From NCBI RefSeq assembly GCF_010729895.1, contig NZ_AP022612.1, forward strand, positions 5,208,001-5,272,000: a stretch of 64,000 bases of DNA, given 5' to 3'. A model generated the notes under the pieces. It saw only the letters and a list, made by a program, of their open reading frames with translations. It did no database searches and had not been told where the DNA came from. The translations under genes and the position numbers were made by a program. Positions 34,457-44,500 of this stretch are shown here, one piece after another. Each line of letters begins with the position of its first letter. The first letter of the stretch is position 1. Source of the DNA: Mycolicibacterium confluentis. Lineage in GTDB: Bacteria; Actinomycetota; Actinomycetes; Mycobacteriales; Mycobacteriaceae.

Positions 34457-35712
34457 CGTGCGGTCTCCCGCAGCGTGGGTTGCACCGAAGGCACTGTGAC
34501 AAGCCCGATCTCAGTCGGACCGAGGCGCCCCAGCGGTGACAGCGTCACGTCGTTGAGCAGATGGTTGCCGACCTGTTGGAGTCGTTGATCCGCCGGATTG
34601 TGCGTGCCGATCGTACGAATGTTCCGCCAATGACGGTCCAGTGCCAGTTCCACACTCGTGGCGGAGGCTCCCCCCACGTCGAACAGTCGGGTCGCGCCAC
34701 GCAGGGCGAGATCGAGAACGAGCGACTGGATCGAGTAGACCCGAACCAGGGAGTGCTGCGCGGCGCGCAACTTCCGCTCGCCGTCCACACCGGAGTCGCG
34801 CAGCAATGCCTGCACCGCATCAAGCTGTCGCGCCTCTTCGAGGATGATCGACCGCACCGACAGCGCAATCCCGTGCAGTTCCCCGACGGTCTCCTGGACC
34901 AGGGGATTCCGCCTCGGCTCGGCAACCGCCCCGACTCCGAAGGTCCGCTGGCGCGGTTGAACGTAGGCGACGGCGTCGCGCACGACCGAAGCGCTGATGC
35001 CCGCGACGGCCGCCAACAGGTACAGCTGCAGGAACGCCGTCTGGAACGCGTGATCCGGCGCCAACTCGCTCTCGTCACCGACATGGTTGCGGAACGCCAC
35101 GGGAACGTCGGTGAATCGGGTGGTGCCGCTGCCGGTCAGCTTCTGCCCGAACCCATCCCAGTCGTCGATGATGTCCACACCGGGATCGTGGGCGTTGACG
35201 ATCACATTGAGCTGTTGTCCGGTGTCTCGGTCGCATCCGGCGGTGACGATCCAATCGGCATACAGACTGCCCGTGCTGTAGTACTTGACGCCACTCAGAT
35301 AGAGCGTGTTGCCGCGCTGCACAACTGATGCCTGTTGCGCCGGAGTGAGCGCGCGCTCGGAGTAGGCCGTGCCCACGAAGTCTCCACTGGCCAGTGCCGC
35401 GATGAGTTCAGGATGATGGTGCGGCGCAGCGACTCGGGAATCCTCGATGAAGTTGAAGTGACCGCGGAAGGCATGTGCGATGTGCGGGTCGGCAGCGGCG
35501 AGGTCGATGACGGCGCCGAAGGTCCGGGCGAGATCCCACCCTAAGCCACCCCACTCCTGCAGAAGCCGAAGTGTTCCAAACCCGATCCCCAGCAGGTCGC
35601 GGATCTGCCGTCGGGGAAGCTCGCGCCGGTTCTCCCGACCCACGGTGTCGACCTGGACCTCACGTAGGTACTCGGCGAACGTCGCTTCGAAGGCGGCGTC
35701 TTTGTCAGTCAT
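34453..35712 (-). CDS. Acyl-CoA dehydrogenase-fold flavin monooxygenase (DszC/SfnB-like)
   Basis: 419 aa with the acyl-CoA dehydrogenase fold but of the flavin-monooxygenase branch (DszC, SfnB): AADPHIAHAFRGHFNFIEDSRVAAPHHHPELIAALASGDFVGTAYSE, SGVKYYSTGSLYADWIVTAGC, and the helical C-terminal domain ending in LDRHWRNIRTIGTHNP (loop seen in DszC-like proteins). These oxygenate organic sulfur (sulfide, sulfone) with FMNH2. Coupled to the LLM monooxygenase, as in dsz and sfn loci. ATG 35712 chosen; 15 residues further upstream are unlikely. Confidence 0.83.
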   Translation of the reverse strand: MTDKDAAFEATFAEYLREVQVDTVGRENRRELPRRQIRDLLGIGFGTLRLLQEWGGLGWDLARTFGAVIDLAAADPHIAHAFRGHFNFIEDSRVAAPHHHPELIAALASGDFVGTAYSERALTPAQQASVVQRGNTLYLSGVKYYSTGSLYADWIVTAGCDRDTGQQLNVIVNAHDPGVDIIDDWDGFGQKLTGSGTTRFTDVPVAFRNHVGDESELAPDHAFQTAFLQLYLLAAVAGISASVVRDAVAYVQPRQRTFGVGAVAEPRRNPLVQETVGELHGIALSVRSIILEEARQLDAVQALLRDSGVDGERKLRAAQHSLVRVYSIQSLVLDLALRGATRLFDVGGASATSVELALDRHWRNIRTIGTHNPADQRLQQVGNHLLNDVTLSPLGRLGPTEIGLVTVPSVQPTLRETAR

Positions 35713-35795
35713 CTCGTGGAGAGCTTTCCTGGTTGGCGCCGGCCTGACACATCGCATACGCGCGAAATGCCAGGCCGTGCGCGGGTGAATATCTC

Positions 35796-36698
35796 TCAGC
35801 TGGTCAGACCGCTGAGGTTGCCCGAAAGCACCTGCTCCTGTTCGGACTGGGACAGCCCGATCGACTCCAGGGTCGACTCGGCGACCTCACGAGTGCCGTC
35901 GGTGTGGAACGGCCAGTCACTGCCCAACACGACGCGGTCCGCTCCGAGCACATCGACCTGATAGCGGACCGACGGCGCGTGGAACGACGTGGTGTCGAAA
36001 TAGACGTGGGGGCTGAACCCGAGGTCTTCGCGCAGGCGTGCGATGGGCTCGTGCGCGAACCACAGCGATCCCACGGCCAGGCCGGTGACGACGAGCTTCA
36101 GCTCTGGGAACGCTTGTGTGACACCTGACTTGATGATGTTCAGCAACGCGAGGCCGTTGCGATACCCACGGCCCCAGGCGGCCGCTTCGTCGCCGATGCG
36201 CTCCCGGATGTACTCCACATCCGGCGTCCACACCGGATGTACGAACACCGGTACTCCGCGTTCGGCGGCGGCTTCGAACGTCGCCCACGTCGACCGATCT
36301 CCGAGGTACGTGCCCTGATGCTCGGAGTCCACAACGACACCGGCCAGACCGAGGTCGTCGATCGCGTGCGCGACCTGTCCCTGCGCATCCGCGGTGAAGG
36401 CGTCGACCGACCCGAACCCGATGAAACCGGTGCGTTCGGCCGCGTTGCTGGCCACCAATTCGTTGTGGTGCCGCAGTTGTCCGTCGGAGGTCGGCACGCC
36501 GGTCCCGTACAGGATCTCTGGAGGCGCACTCAGGACGCGGGTCACTGCGGTGTCACCGCCGCCCAGTTCGGCCAGCGCGTCGAGATCCCCGATCAGTTCG
36601 TGGTTCTGGGCTTTGGCGGTGCCGTCCTGCCGAAACCACCATGGATCGACGTAGTGTGCGTGGACGTCGAGCAGAAGAGTGTCGACCGCTGTCGTCAT
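35796..36698 (-). CDS. Amidohydrolase-family protein
   Basis: 300 aa TIM-barrel amidohydrolase-2: DVHAHYVDP supplies the first two His ligands, PVFVHPVWTP another His, and VLGSDWPFHTDG the Asp. Members hydrolyse or decarboxylate small acids. It is placed between the MetQ-like protein and the two monooxygenases, with only one base between the MetQ-like stop and its start, so it is in the same operon and likely acts on an intermediate of the imported sulfur compound. Substrate unknown. Confidence 0.78.
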   Translation of the reverse strand: MTTAVDTLLLDVHAHYVDPWWFRQDGTAKAQNHELIGDLDALAELGGGDTAVTRVLSAPPEILYGTGVPTSDGQLRHHNELVASNAAERTGFIGFGSVDAFTADAQGQVAHAIDDLGLAGVVVDSEHQGTYLGDRSTWATFEAAAERGVPVFVHPVWTPDVEYIRERIGDEAAAWGRGYRNGLALLNIIKSGVTQAFPELKLVVTGLAVGSLWFAHEPIARLREDLGFSPHVYFDTTSFHAPSVRYQVDVLGADRVVLGSDWPFHTDGTREVAESTLESIGLSQSEQEQVLSGNLSGLTS

Positions 36699-36699
36699 C

Positions 36700-37641
36700 T
36701 CAGCCCTCGCTGTCGGTCGCGTTGGGGTCCAGCGGCACATAGAGTTCCGGATTCACCAGCGGCTGGTCGGTCGCCACCGCGGTGATGATGGTCTCGTACT
36801 CCTTGCCCCCACCCTGAGTGAACCACTCCTGGACCCGCGGATCCTTGAACGCCTCGTACAGCTTGACGACGTTCGGGTCGGTGCGACGGTCCTGCGCCAC
36901 AGTGAGCGGCGGCGAATAGGCGCGCGGCAGAGACACGTTGGTGATCAGAGAAGCCGGGTCAACTCCCTCTCCGCCGGAGAACGTCACGTCGAAGTCCTTA
37001 TACACACGCGGTTGGCTGCTGAGCTCGATCGGCGTCAGCTGCCAATTGCGGGGGTTGGCCGTGATGTCCTTCACCGAGACGAACAGCGGATCGATCGACT
37101 GGTCGAGTTCGATGAAGCCCAGGCGCGCCATGACCTGAAGCTGCTGTGCCTGCACCGAAGGCTCCTGCGGGATGCTCACCCTGGCGCCATTCGGGATCTC
37201 GTCGAGACTGCGGTATTTCGGCGAGTACACGCTGCCGACCCACGTGAACACCTCGGCATCGGTGGCGAAGTTGTCGGTGCCGAGTCGCTTGTTGACCTCG
37301 GCGGTCCAGTATCGGTGCGCTGCGATGTGCGCGGCGGTGGTGTGCTCGTCGACCGAACGGTAGATCGCGTCATAGTCTCCGTATCCGACGGCCTCCACTG
37401 TGATTCCGTAGTCGGGAGCGATCTCCTCGTTGACGTATTCGATGAGATCCTTTGCCGCGGGGACGGAGGTCGAGTAGGCGACCTTAAGGTGGGAGTCGAA
37501 ACCGTTGTCCTCTTTCCCGGCGAGGGTGACGCCGAGGACGACTGCGACGATCGCGACGACGACACCTCCGGCGATCCACGGCCACTTGGACTTCTTCTGG
37601 ATGGTGAATCCACCCGGGGTCGTCGGTTCGGTGCTGCTCAC
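36700..37641 (-). CDS. MetQ/NlpA-family substrate-binding protein
   Basis: 313 aa. The NlpA domain occupies about residues 50-300 (LKVAYSTSVPAAKDLIEYVN, YRSLDEIPNGARVSIPQEPS, VSVKDITANPRNWQLTPIE, FSGGEGVDPASLITNVSLPRAYSP). Unlike usual MetQ it has no lipobox Cys; instead there is one N-terminal transmembrane helix (about residues 21-41) after a polar stretch, so it is a membrane-tethered binding protein. Binds methionine-like or other organosulfur ligands for the MetN-MetI-like importer downstream in this operon. Confidence 0.85.
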   Translation of the reverse strand: MSSTEPTTPGGFTIQKKSKWPWIAGGVVVAIVAVVLGVTLAGKEDNGFDSHLKVAYSTSVPAAKDLIEYVNEEIAPDYGITVEAVGYGDYDAIYRSVDEHTTAAHIAAHRYWTAEVNKRLGTDNFATDAEVFTWVGSVYSPKYRSLDEIPNGARVSIPQEPSVQAQQLQVMARLGFIELDQSIDPLFVSVKDITANPRNWQLTPIELSSQPRVYKDFDVTFSGGEGVDPASLITNVSLPRAYSPPLTVAQDRRTDPNVVKLYEAFKDPRVQEWFTQGGGKEYETIITAVATDQPLVNPELYVPLDPNATDSEG

Positions 37642-37687
37642 TTTCGTTCCTTTCGTGATGAATTGGCTTGGGGTCGAGAGAGTCTGG

Positions 37688-38389
37688 TCATGGCCGGGTC
37701 ACCCAGCGCGCGAGCCGGTTTCCGATGAACTGAACCAACTGCACGAGTGCGATCAGGGTGATGACGGTGGCCAGCATGATGTGGTCGTCGAACGCCTGAT
37801 ATCCGTACGCGAGCGCTAGGTTGCCCAGGCCACCCGCGCCGATGGCACCGGCGACCGCGGAGAATTCGATGATTCCGATGACCTGGATCGTCCCGGCACC
37901 GACCAGCGCCGGCAGCGCTTCGGACAGCTGAGCAGTCGAGACGGCCTGCGCCTTCGACGCGCCCGCGACGACGCTGGCCCGCACGATCTCGTCGGGCAGT
38001 CCGCGCAGCGCGTTCTCGACCAGTCGAGCGAAGTACGGGATACCGGCGATGGCCATCGGGACCACTGCCGCCTTGATGCCCACCGAGGTGCCCACGATGA
38101 TGCGGGTGACCGGGATCATGAATGCCATCAGGATCAGGAACGGCAGGGAACGCCCGATGTTGACGACGAAATCGATTGCGGAATAGACCTTCTCGTTGGT
38201 GAACAGGGCCGATTCACGCGCTGAGGTGTTGTGCAGCACCACGCCGACGATCAGGCCCACCACCAGCACGATCACGGAGGTGACGAACACCATGGTCAAC
38301 GTCTCGAGAAGTGCCGTCCACAGCGTGGCCGGCACTTCGCTCCACGGAGTGTTGAAATCGCGCGACGCAGTCAGCACCGGTTCGGTCAT
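37688..38389 (-). CDS. MetI-like ABC permease
   Basis: 233 aa with five to six helices and the permease EAA loop (LPDEIVRASVVAGASKAQAVSTAQLSEALPALVGAG). Typical of MetI. Its ATG overlaps the stop of the ATPase gene (ATGA), and it is followed by the binding protein after 46 bases. Works with MetN- and MetQ-like partners to import a methionine- or sulfur-containing ligand. Confidence 0.85.
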   Translation of the reverse strand: MTEPVLTASRDFNTPWSEVPATLWTALLETLTMVFVTSVIVLVVGLIVGVVLHNTSARESALFTNEKVYSAIDFVVNIGRSLPFLILMAFMIPVTRIIVGTSVGIKAAVVPMAIAGIPYFARLVENALRGLPDEIVRASVVAGASKAQAVSTAQLSEALPALVGAGTIQVIGIIEFSAVAGAIGAGGLGNLALAYGYQAFDDHIMLATVITLIALVQLVQFIGNRLARWVTRP

Positions 38390-39378
38390 TCGGCACCGTC
38401 CCTGATGACCGCGATCCCCTCGGCTGCCAGGTGGGTCTTGATCGCCGGAATCTTCTCGACGTCGCCGATGCGGATGCGTGCGCGCCCGAACTGCTGATCT
38501 CGAATCGGTTCCACCAGCGCTTCGATCAGCTCGACGTCGGTGTTGAAGCGGACGGTGAGGTCGCCTACCCAGGTGCGCGGGACACGGTCGGAGACATACA
38601 GCACGTCGAGCAGTCCTGCGGAGTCGACATGCGAGGAGAAGCCGTCCGCCCCCTGTCCCCAGTTCAGCAGTTGGGAACCGACGTGCGACAGAGGGTTGCG
38701 CAGCAGCGCAGTCGCGGTGTCGTACTCCAGCACCTTGCCCTCCTCGAGGTAGAGCACCTTGTCCGCGACGGCGCGCACGACGTCCATCTCATGGGTGACC
38801 AGGACGACGGTGAGTTCGAGTTCGTCGCGAAGATCCTTGATGAGGTCGAGGATCGACGTCGTGGTCGCAGGGTCCAGACCCGAGGTGATCTCATCGGCCA
38901 GGAGCACATGGGGATTCAGCGCCAACGCTCGTGCGATCCCGACGCGCTGTTTCTGACCCCCCGAAAGCTGCCCCGGGTAGTAGTCAGCCCGTTCGGCCAG
39001 GCCGACCCGCTTGATCAGAGACGCCGCCTGCTCCGCCATCTGCGTCTTCTCGACCCCCAGATACTCCAAGGGGAGCGCGACATTGGCGCTCACCGTGCGG
39101 CGCTGGAACAACGCGGCCGATTGGAAGGCGGTGCCGATCTTGCGTCGCGCGTCACGCAGGCGGCGACGACTCAGCGCGGTGAGGTCCTCGCCGTCGAGGT
39201 GGATCGTGCCGGTGGTCGGCTGGACGGACAGATTGATCAGGTTCAGCAGCGTGCTCTTACCGGATCCGCTGGGTCCGACGACGGCCAGGATCTCGCCCTT
39301 TTCGGCGGTCCACGACAGCGGTTCCAGAACTGTGGTGTCCCCGTAACTCTTGGACACGTTGTCAATGCGCAGGGACAT
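38386..39378 (-). CDS. MetN-like ABC importer ATPase with NIL domain
   Basis: 330 aa. Walker A GPSGSGKST (about 36-44), signature LSGGQKQRVGIARAL, Walker B LLADEITSGLD (with Asp-Glu; A replaces the usual hydrophobic residue, seen in MetN proteins), H-loop VTHEMDVV. The last about 75 residues form the NIL ligand-sensing domain (VLYVSDRVPRTWVGDLTVRFNTDVELIEALVEPI) typical of methionine importers. First gene of the operon. ATG 39378; the upstream 435 bp up to the ABC permease stop at 39814 hold no convincing gene. Confidence 0.88.
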   Translation of the reverse strand: MSLRIDNVSKSYGDTTVLEPLSWTAEKGEILAVVGPSGSGKSTLLNLINLSVQPTTGTIHLDGEDLTALSRRRLRDARRKIGTAFQSAALFQRRTVSANVALPLEYLGVEKTQMAEQAASLIKRVGLAERADYYPGQLSGGQKQRVGIARALALNPHVLLADEITSGLDPATTTSILDLIKDLRDELELTVVLVTHEMDVVRAVADKVLYLEEGKVLEYDTATALLRNPLSHVGSQLLNWGQGADGFSSHVDSAGLLDVLYVSDRVPRTWVGDLTVRFNTDVELIEALVEPIRDQQFGRARIRIGDVEKIPAIKTHLAAEGIAVIRDGAE

Positions 39379-39813
39379 TCGAATCTTTCTCAGGCTCTCC
39401 GTCGGCGGGGATCGACGTGAACTGGGTCGTCGGCTTCGTAGGCGGTTTGATCGCCGCGACGGCTTCTCTGGGCATGCCGACAACCGTTCTCCAAACGAAT
39501 GCCAGCGCAGCCGGCGACTCGGAAAGTGTTGCGACAGAAGCGCATCACGGAAGCAGTCTTGGTCTCAGCCTGATGCTCAGAGACTCACGGCGTACAGCCA
39601 CCATCTCCTCGAACTGTGACTGGCGCGATCGGGCTCCTGTTCTACTGTCCCCTGAGGCTGACGTTCAGTGCCGGCGTCGGGCCATCGGTTGCCACCGAGG
39701 CACGTCGTCTTCTGTACTGGGCCGTCAGCGTAGAACGGGCCACACCCGACGACGACGGTTTTACTTCACATGACTTTTAGTCGAGGCGGTCGGCGCCGGT
39801 TCCCAACGCAGCG
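39379..39813 (-). promoter_or_regulatory. Gene-free leader region of the sulfur operon
   Basis: Over 430 bases without a convincing gene, upstream of the MetN-like ATPase. It is less GC-rich than the surrounding genes. Small open frames occur on the minus strand but none has good codon use plus ribosome site. I looked for S-box/SAM-type riboswitch landmarks; only an isolated GGCAACC-like piece appears, without the supporting helices. The region most likely carries the promoter and an unrecognised leader. Confidence 0.35.
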
Positions 39814-40644
39814 TCAGTCCCGGTCCGACCAGCGGAAGACCGCCCGGCATCCGATCAACCCCCCGATGCTCCACGCCATCAGCATGAAGAAGATGCGCCA
39901 ATGTTCCCAACTCCCTGCGGGTTCGATGGCCACCATCTCCGGTGGCAGCAGCACGGACCTGAAGCCCTGAGCCATCCACTTGACCGGGAACAGCGACCCG
40001 ATCGCGAGCATCCACGTCGGCAACACCATGAGCGGCACGTAGGTTCCCGACAGGAACTGCAGACCCACGGCCGGGCCGTTGGTCAGCGCCGCGGCCGAGA
40101 CCGCGTTGCTCGCGAGGTTGCTGATCAGCACCCCCAGCAGCGAGCAGCTGACGACACCCAGCACAAAGACCCACGACAGCGTGAACCACCCGAAGGCACT
40201 GGCGGGCAGCCGAAGTCCGAACACCAGCACCCCGACCGCCAGCAGGATCACCGCTTCGGCGAGGCTGACGATGGCGACCAGCATGATCTTGCCGATGAAG
40301 TATGACGTCGCCGTGGTCGGAGTTCCGCGGAGTCTCCGCAGCGCCCCGGTGTCGCGGTCGGCGGCGATGCTGATGCCGAGATTGATGAACGAGGTCGACA
40401 GGATCCCGTAGGCGAGCATGCTGGCCGCGATCACCGCGCCCGTGCTGATTCCGCTGCCGGGCAGCGGTGCCGAGAAGATCGACCCCAGCAGCAGGCAGAT
40501 CACCGCTGGCATCGAGAACGTCAGCACCACCTGTTCGGGCCTGCGATAGAACATCTTCAGTTCGGGGACGACTCGGGAGAACCCGATCCGTACCGGCGAG
40601 GGGAGCACCCCCCCGCCTCTTTCCACGACGCCAGACGACATCAC
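39814..40644 (-). CDS. ABC-2 type exporter permease (DrrB-like)
   Basis: 276 aa with six hydrophobic helices and the ABC-2 permease signature (FINLGISIAADRDTGALRRLRGTPTTATSYFIGKI). Partner of the ATPase gene upstream; GTG 40644 overlaps its stop (GTGA), although ATG 40641 is an alternative. Such DrrA-DrrB pairs export lipids, polyketides or drugs. Last gene of the PKS-halogenase operon, so likely exports the product or confers self-resistance. Confidence 0.85.
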   Translation of the reverse strand: MMSSGVVERGGGVLPSPVRIGFSRVVPELKMFYRRPEQVVLTFSMPAVICLLLGSIFSAPLPGSGISTGAVIAASMLAYGILSTSFINLGISIAADRDTGALRRLRGTPTTATSYFIGKIMLVAIVSLAEAVILLAVGVLVFGLRLPASAFGWFTLSWVFVLGVVSCSLLGVLISNLASNAVSAAALTNGPAVGLQFLSGTYVPLMVLPTWMLAIGSLFPVKWMAQGFRSVLLPPEMVAIEPAGSWEHWRIFFMLMAWSIGGLIGCRAVFRWSDRD

Positions 40645-41522
40645 GAGTGCCCGATCAACTGCAGATAGGCGTCTTCGAGAGTGGGCCGGGTGACGGTCAG
40701 TTCGGCCAACTCGGCCCCGTCGCTGCTGCGCTGCCGAATCAGTTCAGTGGGTGAGATGGTGTGTTCAATGTGGACCCGGTCGCCCTCCACCCACCGGACC
40801 GTCGCGGTCATGTTGACGTGCCGGGTCAGGCTGGCCGGCGAATCCACCGCGACGACCGTGCCTTCGGCGATGACGGCGACGCGATCCGCGAGTGTGGCCG
40901 CCTCTTCGAGGTAGTGGGTGGTCAGCAGGATTGTGGTGCCGTCGGACGCCAGAATCCGGATGAGGTCCCAGAATTGGCGCCGCGCCTCGGGGTCGAATCC
41001 AGTGGTCGGCTCGTCGAGGAACAGCAGTTCCGGACGGCCGATGATGCCGAGAGCGACGTCGAGGCGGCGGCGTTGCCCACCCGACAGGGCCCTGACCCGC
41101 GACCCTGACGCCGCGCTGAGACCGACGAGGTCGAGCACATCGTCGAGGTTCCGCGCGGTCGGATAGCAGCGGGTGAACATCTGCACGGTTTCGGCGACCG
41201 TGAGCATTCCGGCGTCACTGACCTCCTGCAGCACGATGCCGATGCGTGCGCGCCACCCCCGACCGGCCTGCCCGGGGTCTACGCCCAGGACCCGCACCAC
41301 TCCGGCGTCCCGTCTTCTGTTGCCCTCGAGGATCTCGACGATGGTGGTCTTCCCCGCGCCGTTGGGGCCGAGGATCGCGAACACCTCGCCGTAGCTGACG
41401 TCGAGATCCAGGTCCCGCACCGCGGGCGTACCGGCGTAGGACTTCGACAGCCCCCGCACGTGCACTGCCGAACCCGCGCCCGTGGGGGTTACCGTCGTCG
41501 GCCTGGTCTCGGAGCGTGTCAC
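40641..41522 (-). CDS. ABC exporter ATPase (DrrA-like)
   Basis: 293 aa. Walker A GPNGAGKTT, signature ALSGGQRRRLDVALGI, Walker B LLFLDEPTTGFDP, H-loop THYLEEAATLADRV; C-terminal extension of about 70 residues as in drug-resistance ATPases. Its GTG overlaps the PKS stop by four bases (GTGA). Energises the ABC-2 permease encoded downstream. Confidence 0.88.
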   Translation of the reverse strand: MTRSETRPTTVTPTGAGSAVHVRGLSKSYAGTPAVRDLDLDVSYGEVFAILGPNGAGKTTIVEILEGNRRRDAGVVRVLGVDPGQAGRGWRARIGIVLQEVSDAGMLTVAETVQMFTRCYPTARNLDDVLDLVGLSAASGSRVRALSGGQRRRLDVALGIIGRPELLFLDEPTTGFDPEARRQFWDLIRILASDGTTILLTTHYLEEAATLADRVAVIAEGTVVAVDSPASLTRHVNMTATVRWVEGDRVHIEHTISPTELIRQRSSDGAELAELTVTRPTLEDAYLQLIGHS

Positions 41523-44500
41523 GGACGAGGCCCACTCGCATCGGGTTCGGCGGATTCGGCCTCGAGTTCGGCCAGCAGGTCACGCAACTCGGCATCGGAC
41601 AGGTCCTTCATGAGCAGGTCCACCTCGTGGACTTCTGGTGGCGCCTCCTCGGTGGCCCCGGCGGGCGCCTGACCGTGGATCGACTCGAGTTCACCGACGA
41701 TCCGAGCGGACAGGGAGTTCACGCTGACCCCGCGCAGGATCTCGAGCACCGGCAGGTCGATGGAGAACGCGGTGTTGATCCGCACCCGGAAGTCCATCGC
41801 CATCATGGAGTCCAGACCGATGTCGTCCAGCATGTCGCTGGGTTCGATATCGGCTGCGGCGCAGTCGAACACGGCGGCCACGATGCTGCGGACATGATCT
41901 GCGACCAGCGTCGGCCTGTCGGTCGGGGCGGCCGCCGCGAGCAGGTCGAGTGTCGAGGCGCCATCGGTGGGGATGTCGACGGTCTGGTCGGACTCGAGCT
42001 CGGAGAACATCGGCGGCACCCGCCCACCGAAGCCGGCTTGCCGGGCGCGGCCCCAGTCTGCGCTGATCGCAACGATGTTGGGCAGCCGCTGGTTGATCAC
42101 GCGGTCGAGGATCCTGGCTCCCACCGCGGGGGTGATCAACTCGATCCCCCGCTGCGCGTAGATCTTCTCGAGTTTGAGTTCTTCGACCATTCCCACCGAC
42201 CACGGCCCCCACCCGATGGTGAGGGCAGGCAGTCCCTCCGCCCGCCGGTGGTGCGCGAAGGCGTCGAGGAAGGCGTTGCCTGCCGCATAGTTCCCCTGTC
42301 CTGGTGCGGCGATGGTGGATCCGGCCGACCCGAACATGACGAAGAAGTCCAGCGCGTGCCCGCGGAATGCGTCGTGCAACACCCGGGTGCCGGTGATCTT
42401 CGGGGCGACCACCTCGGCGTAGTCGGTCTCGCTCATCTTGACCAGCAGTTGGTCCCGCACCGCGCCTGCGGCATGGATGACTCCGCGAATTGGCCGGCCA
42501 CCGCTTCGGGTGTGGTCGGCCAGCCAGGCCGTCACCTGGTCAGCGTCGGTGACATCGACACCGGCCGAGGTGACGTGGGCGCCGTGACGTTCGATCGCCC
42601 TGATTGCGGCGACGGTGTCGAAGTGGGGATCATCCTCGGGAAGTGCCGCCCAGCATTCTCTCGGTGGCAGCGGTGTTCTGCCCAGGATGGTGATGTGCCG
42701 CGCGCCGCGTTCGGCCAGGAACCCGGTGACCACGCGACCGAGCGCCCCCGCTCCCCCGGTGACGACATAGCTCGCGTCGGCAGTGAGCTTGGTGGGGAAG
42801 GGTTTCGTCAGGGCCTCGCAGCGGCGCAGGCGCGGCACGAACGTCTCTGCACCGCGGATCGCGATCTGGTCTTCGGCCTCGTCGCCGAGCACATGCTCGC
42901 AGATTCGCGCAGCGGTGTAAGCGTGGTTGTCGGCGGCATCCACGTCGATGAGTCCACCCCAGTGCTCGGCGATCTCCTGGTGGCCGATCACTCGCCCGAG
43001 GCCCCAGATCGCAGCCTGGTCGATCCCGGTGAGCGCGGCGCCGGGCGCGGGTTGCGCGTTGGCGGTGACGAGGAACAGGCGCGGCCTGGCGGTGACGTGT
43101 CTGGAGAGGGCCTTCACCAGGCGAAGGACGGTGAATGGGCCAATCTCATCCGCATCGCCTCGCCCGCAGGACATGTCCACCGGCCAGCAGTCGATCACGC
43201 CGGCCACGCCGCCGTCGGCGGCGATCAGTTCATCCCAGTCGAGGTCGGCAGACTCTCCGTCGGACGGGTGTTCCACCGCGTGCACACGGTGGCCGCGGAC
43301 GTTCAGTTCCTCGGCGATGGCGGCGCCCATGCCCGACTCGTCGGCGAGGACCAGCCAGGATGTCTGCTCACCGGTGACCTCATGCCTTGGCTCCGTGGGC
43401 TTTTCGACCCAGCAGAGTTCGTAGAGTCCCTTGTCGATGTGGTCGGGGGACATCCGCGACGAGGCACTCAGCGACTGCACGGTGAACCCGTCGAATACCG
43501 CGAGGGTGTCACCTGCGTGGTCAGAGATTGTGATGTCGCACTCGACCTCGTCCTGGGTGGCCGACAACACGTTGACGTGCACGGTCATGCGTTCGGCTGG
43601 GGGTCGGTAGACGGCGCAGTGCCGAATCCTGGTGGGGAGGAAGGGGTCCTCGCTCTCCTTCTGACCGGAGAAGGGTGCACCGAACAGGGTCTGGAAGGCG
43701 CCGTCGATCAGGGCGGGATGGAACCGATAGTCGTCGAGCTGGTCACGGACCGCGGCGGGTACGGTGATCTGCGCGACTGCCCAGTCGTGACCGGCCGTCA
43801 CGGCCGAGACGCAGCGGAAGGCCTCCCCGTAGTCGAACCCGAGGGATTGGGTGCGGCCGTAGAACTCCTCGCCGTCAGTGAACGTGACCGATTCCTGCCG
43901 CGCCGATGCTCCGCGGACGGTGCGTGGCACGGTGAGCGTGTTGAGTTCGGCGTTGGCGGTGATGGCCCACTTCAGGTCCCCGTCGCCCGTCGCGGTGAAG
44001 GCCGCGAACTCGACGGTGCCGTCGTCCTGGTTCAGCGTTGTGCGGATGACGGGATCGCAGGTGTCGTCGAGGATCACGGCGCGGTGCAGCACGAGGTTGT
44101 CGACGCTGTGATCTGACCCGTACGTTTCGCGGCCTGCGGCCAGCGCCATTTCGATGTACACCGCGCCGGGCAGGACCACGCTGCCCTGCACTCTGTGGTC
44201 GGCCAGGAATGCCGTGGTGAGGGTGCCCAACTCGGCCTCCCAGGTGGGGTGCACGGCGCGCACCGGCTGGCCCAACAGAGGGTGCACGGGCCTGTAGTAC
44301 AGCGCCTCCTCAGCTTCGGGGGTTTCGTTCCAGAATCGTTTCGTCTGCCACGGATACGACGGGAGCTTCAGAAGTCGTGCGCCGTCGCGGGAGTGCAGCG
44401 CACTCCACGCGATGTCGTGGCCCTGGCAGTGCAGTGCGCCTACGCAGTTCAGCAGTGTGCGGGCGTCATCGGTGTCGCGTCTCTGCGTCGCCAGGACCGA

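Noticed and set aside
39379..39813. SAM-type riboswitch before metN
   Set aside because: Only a GGCAACC-like piece seen; the helices needed for S-box or SAM-IV folds are not evident by eye.
41516..44116. 866-codon open frame on the plus strand
   Set aside because: Antisense of the PKS; shadow frame without domains.
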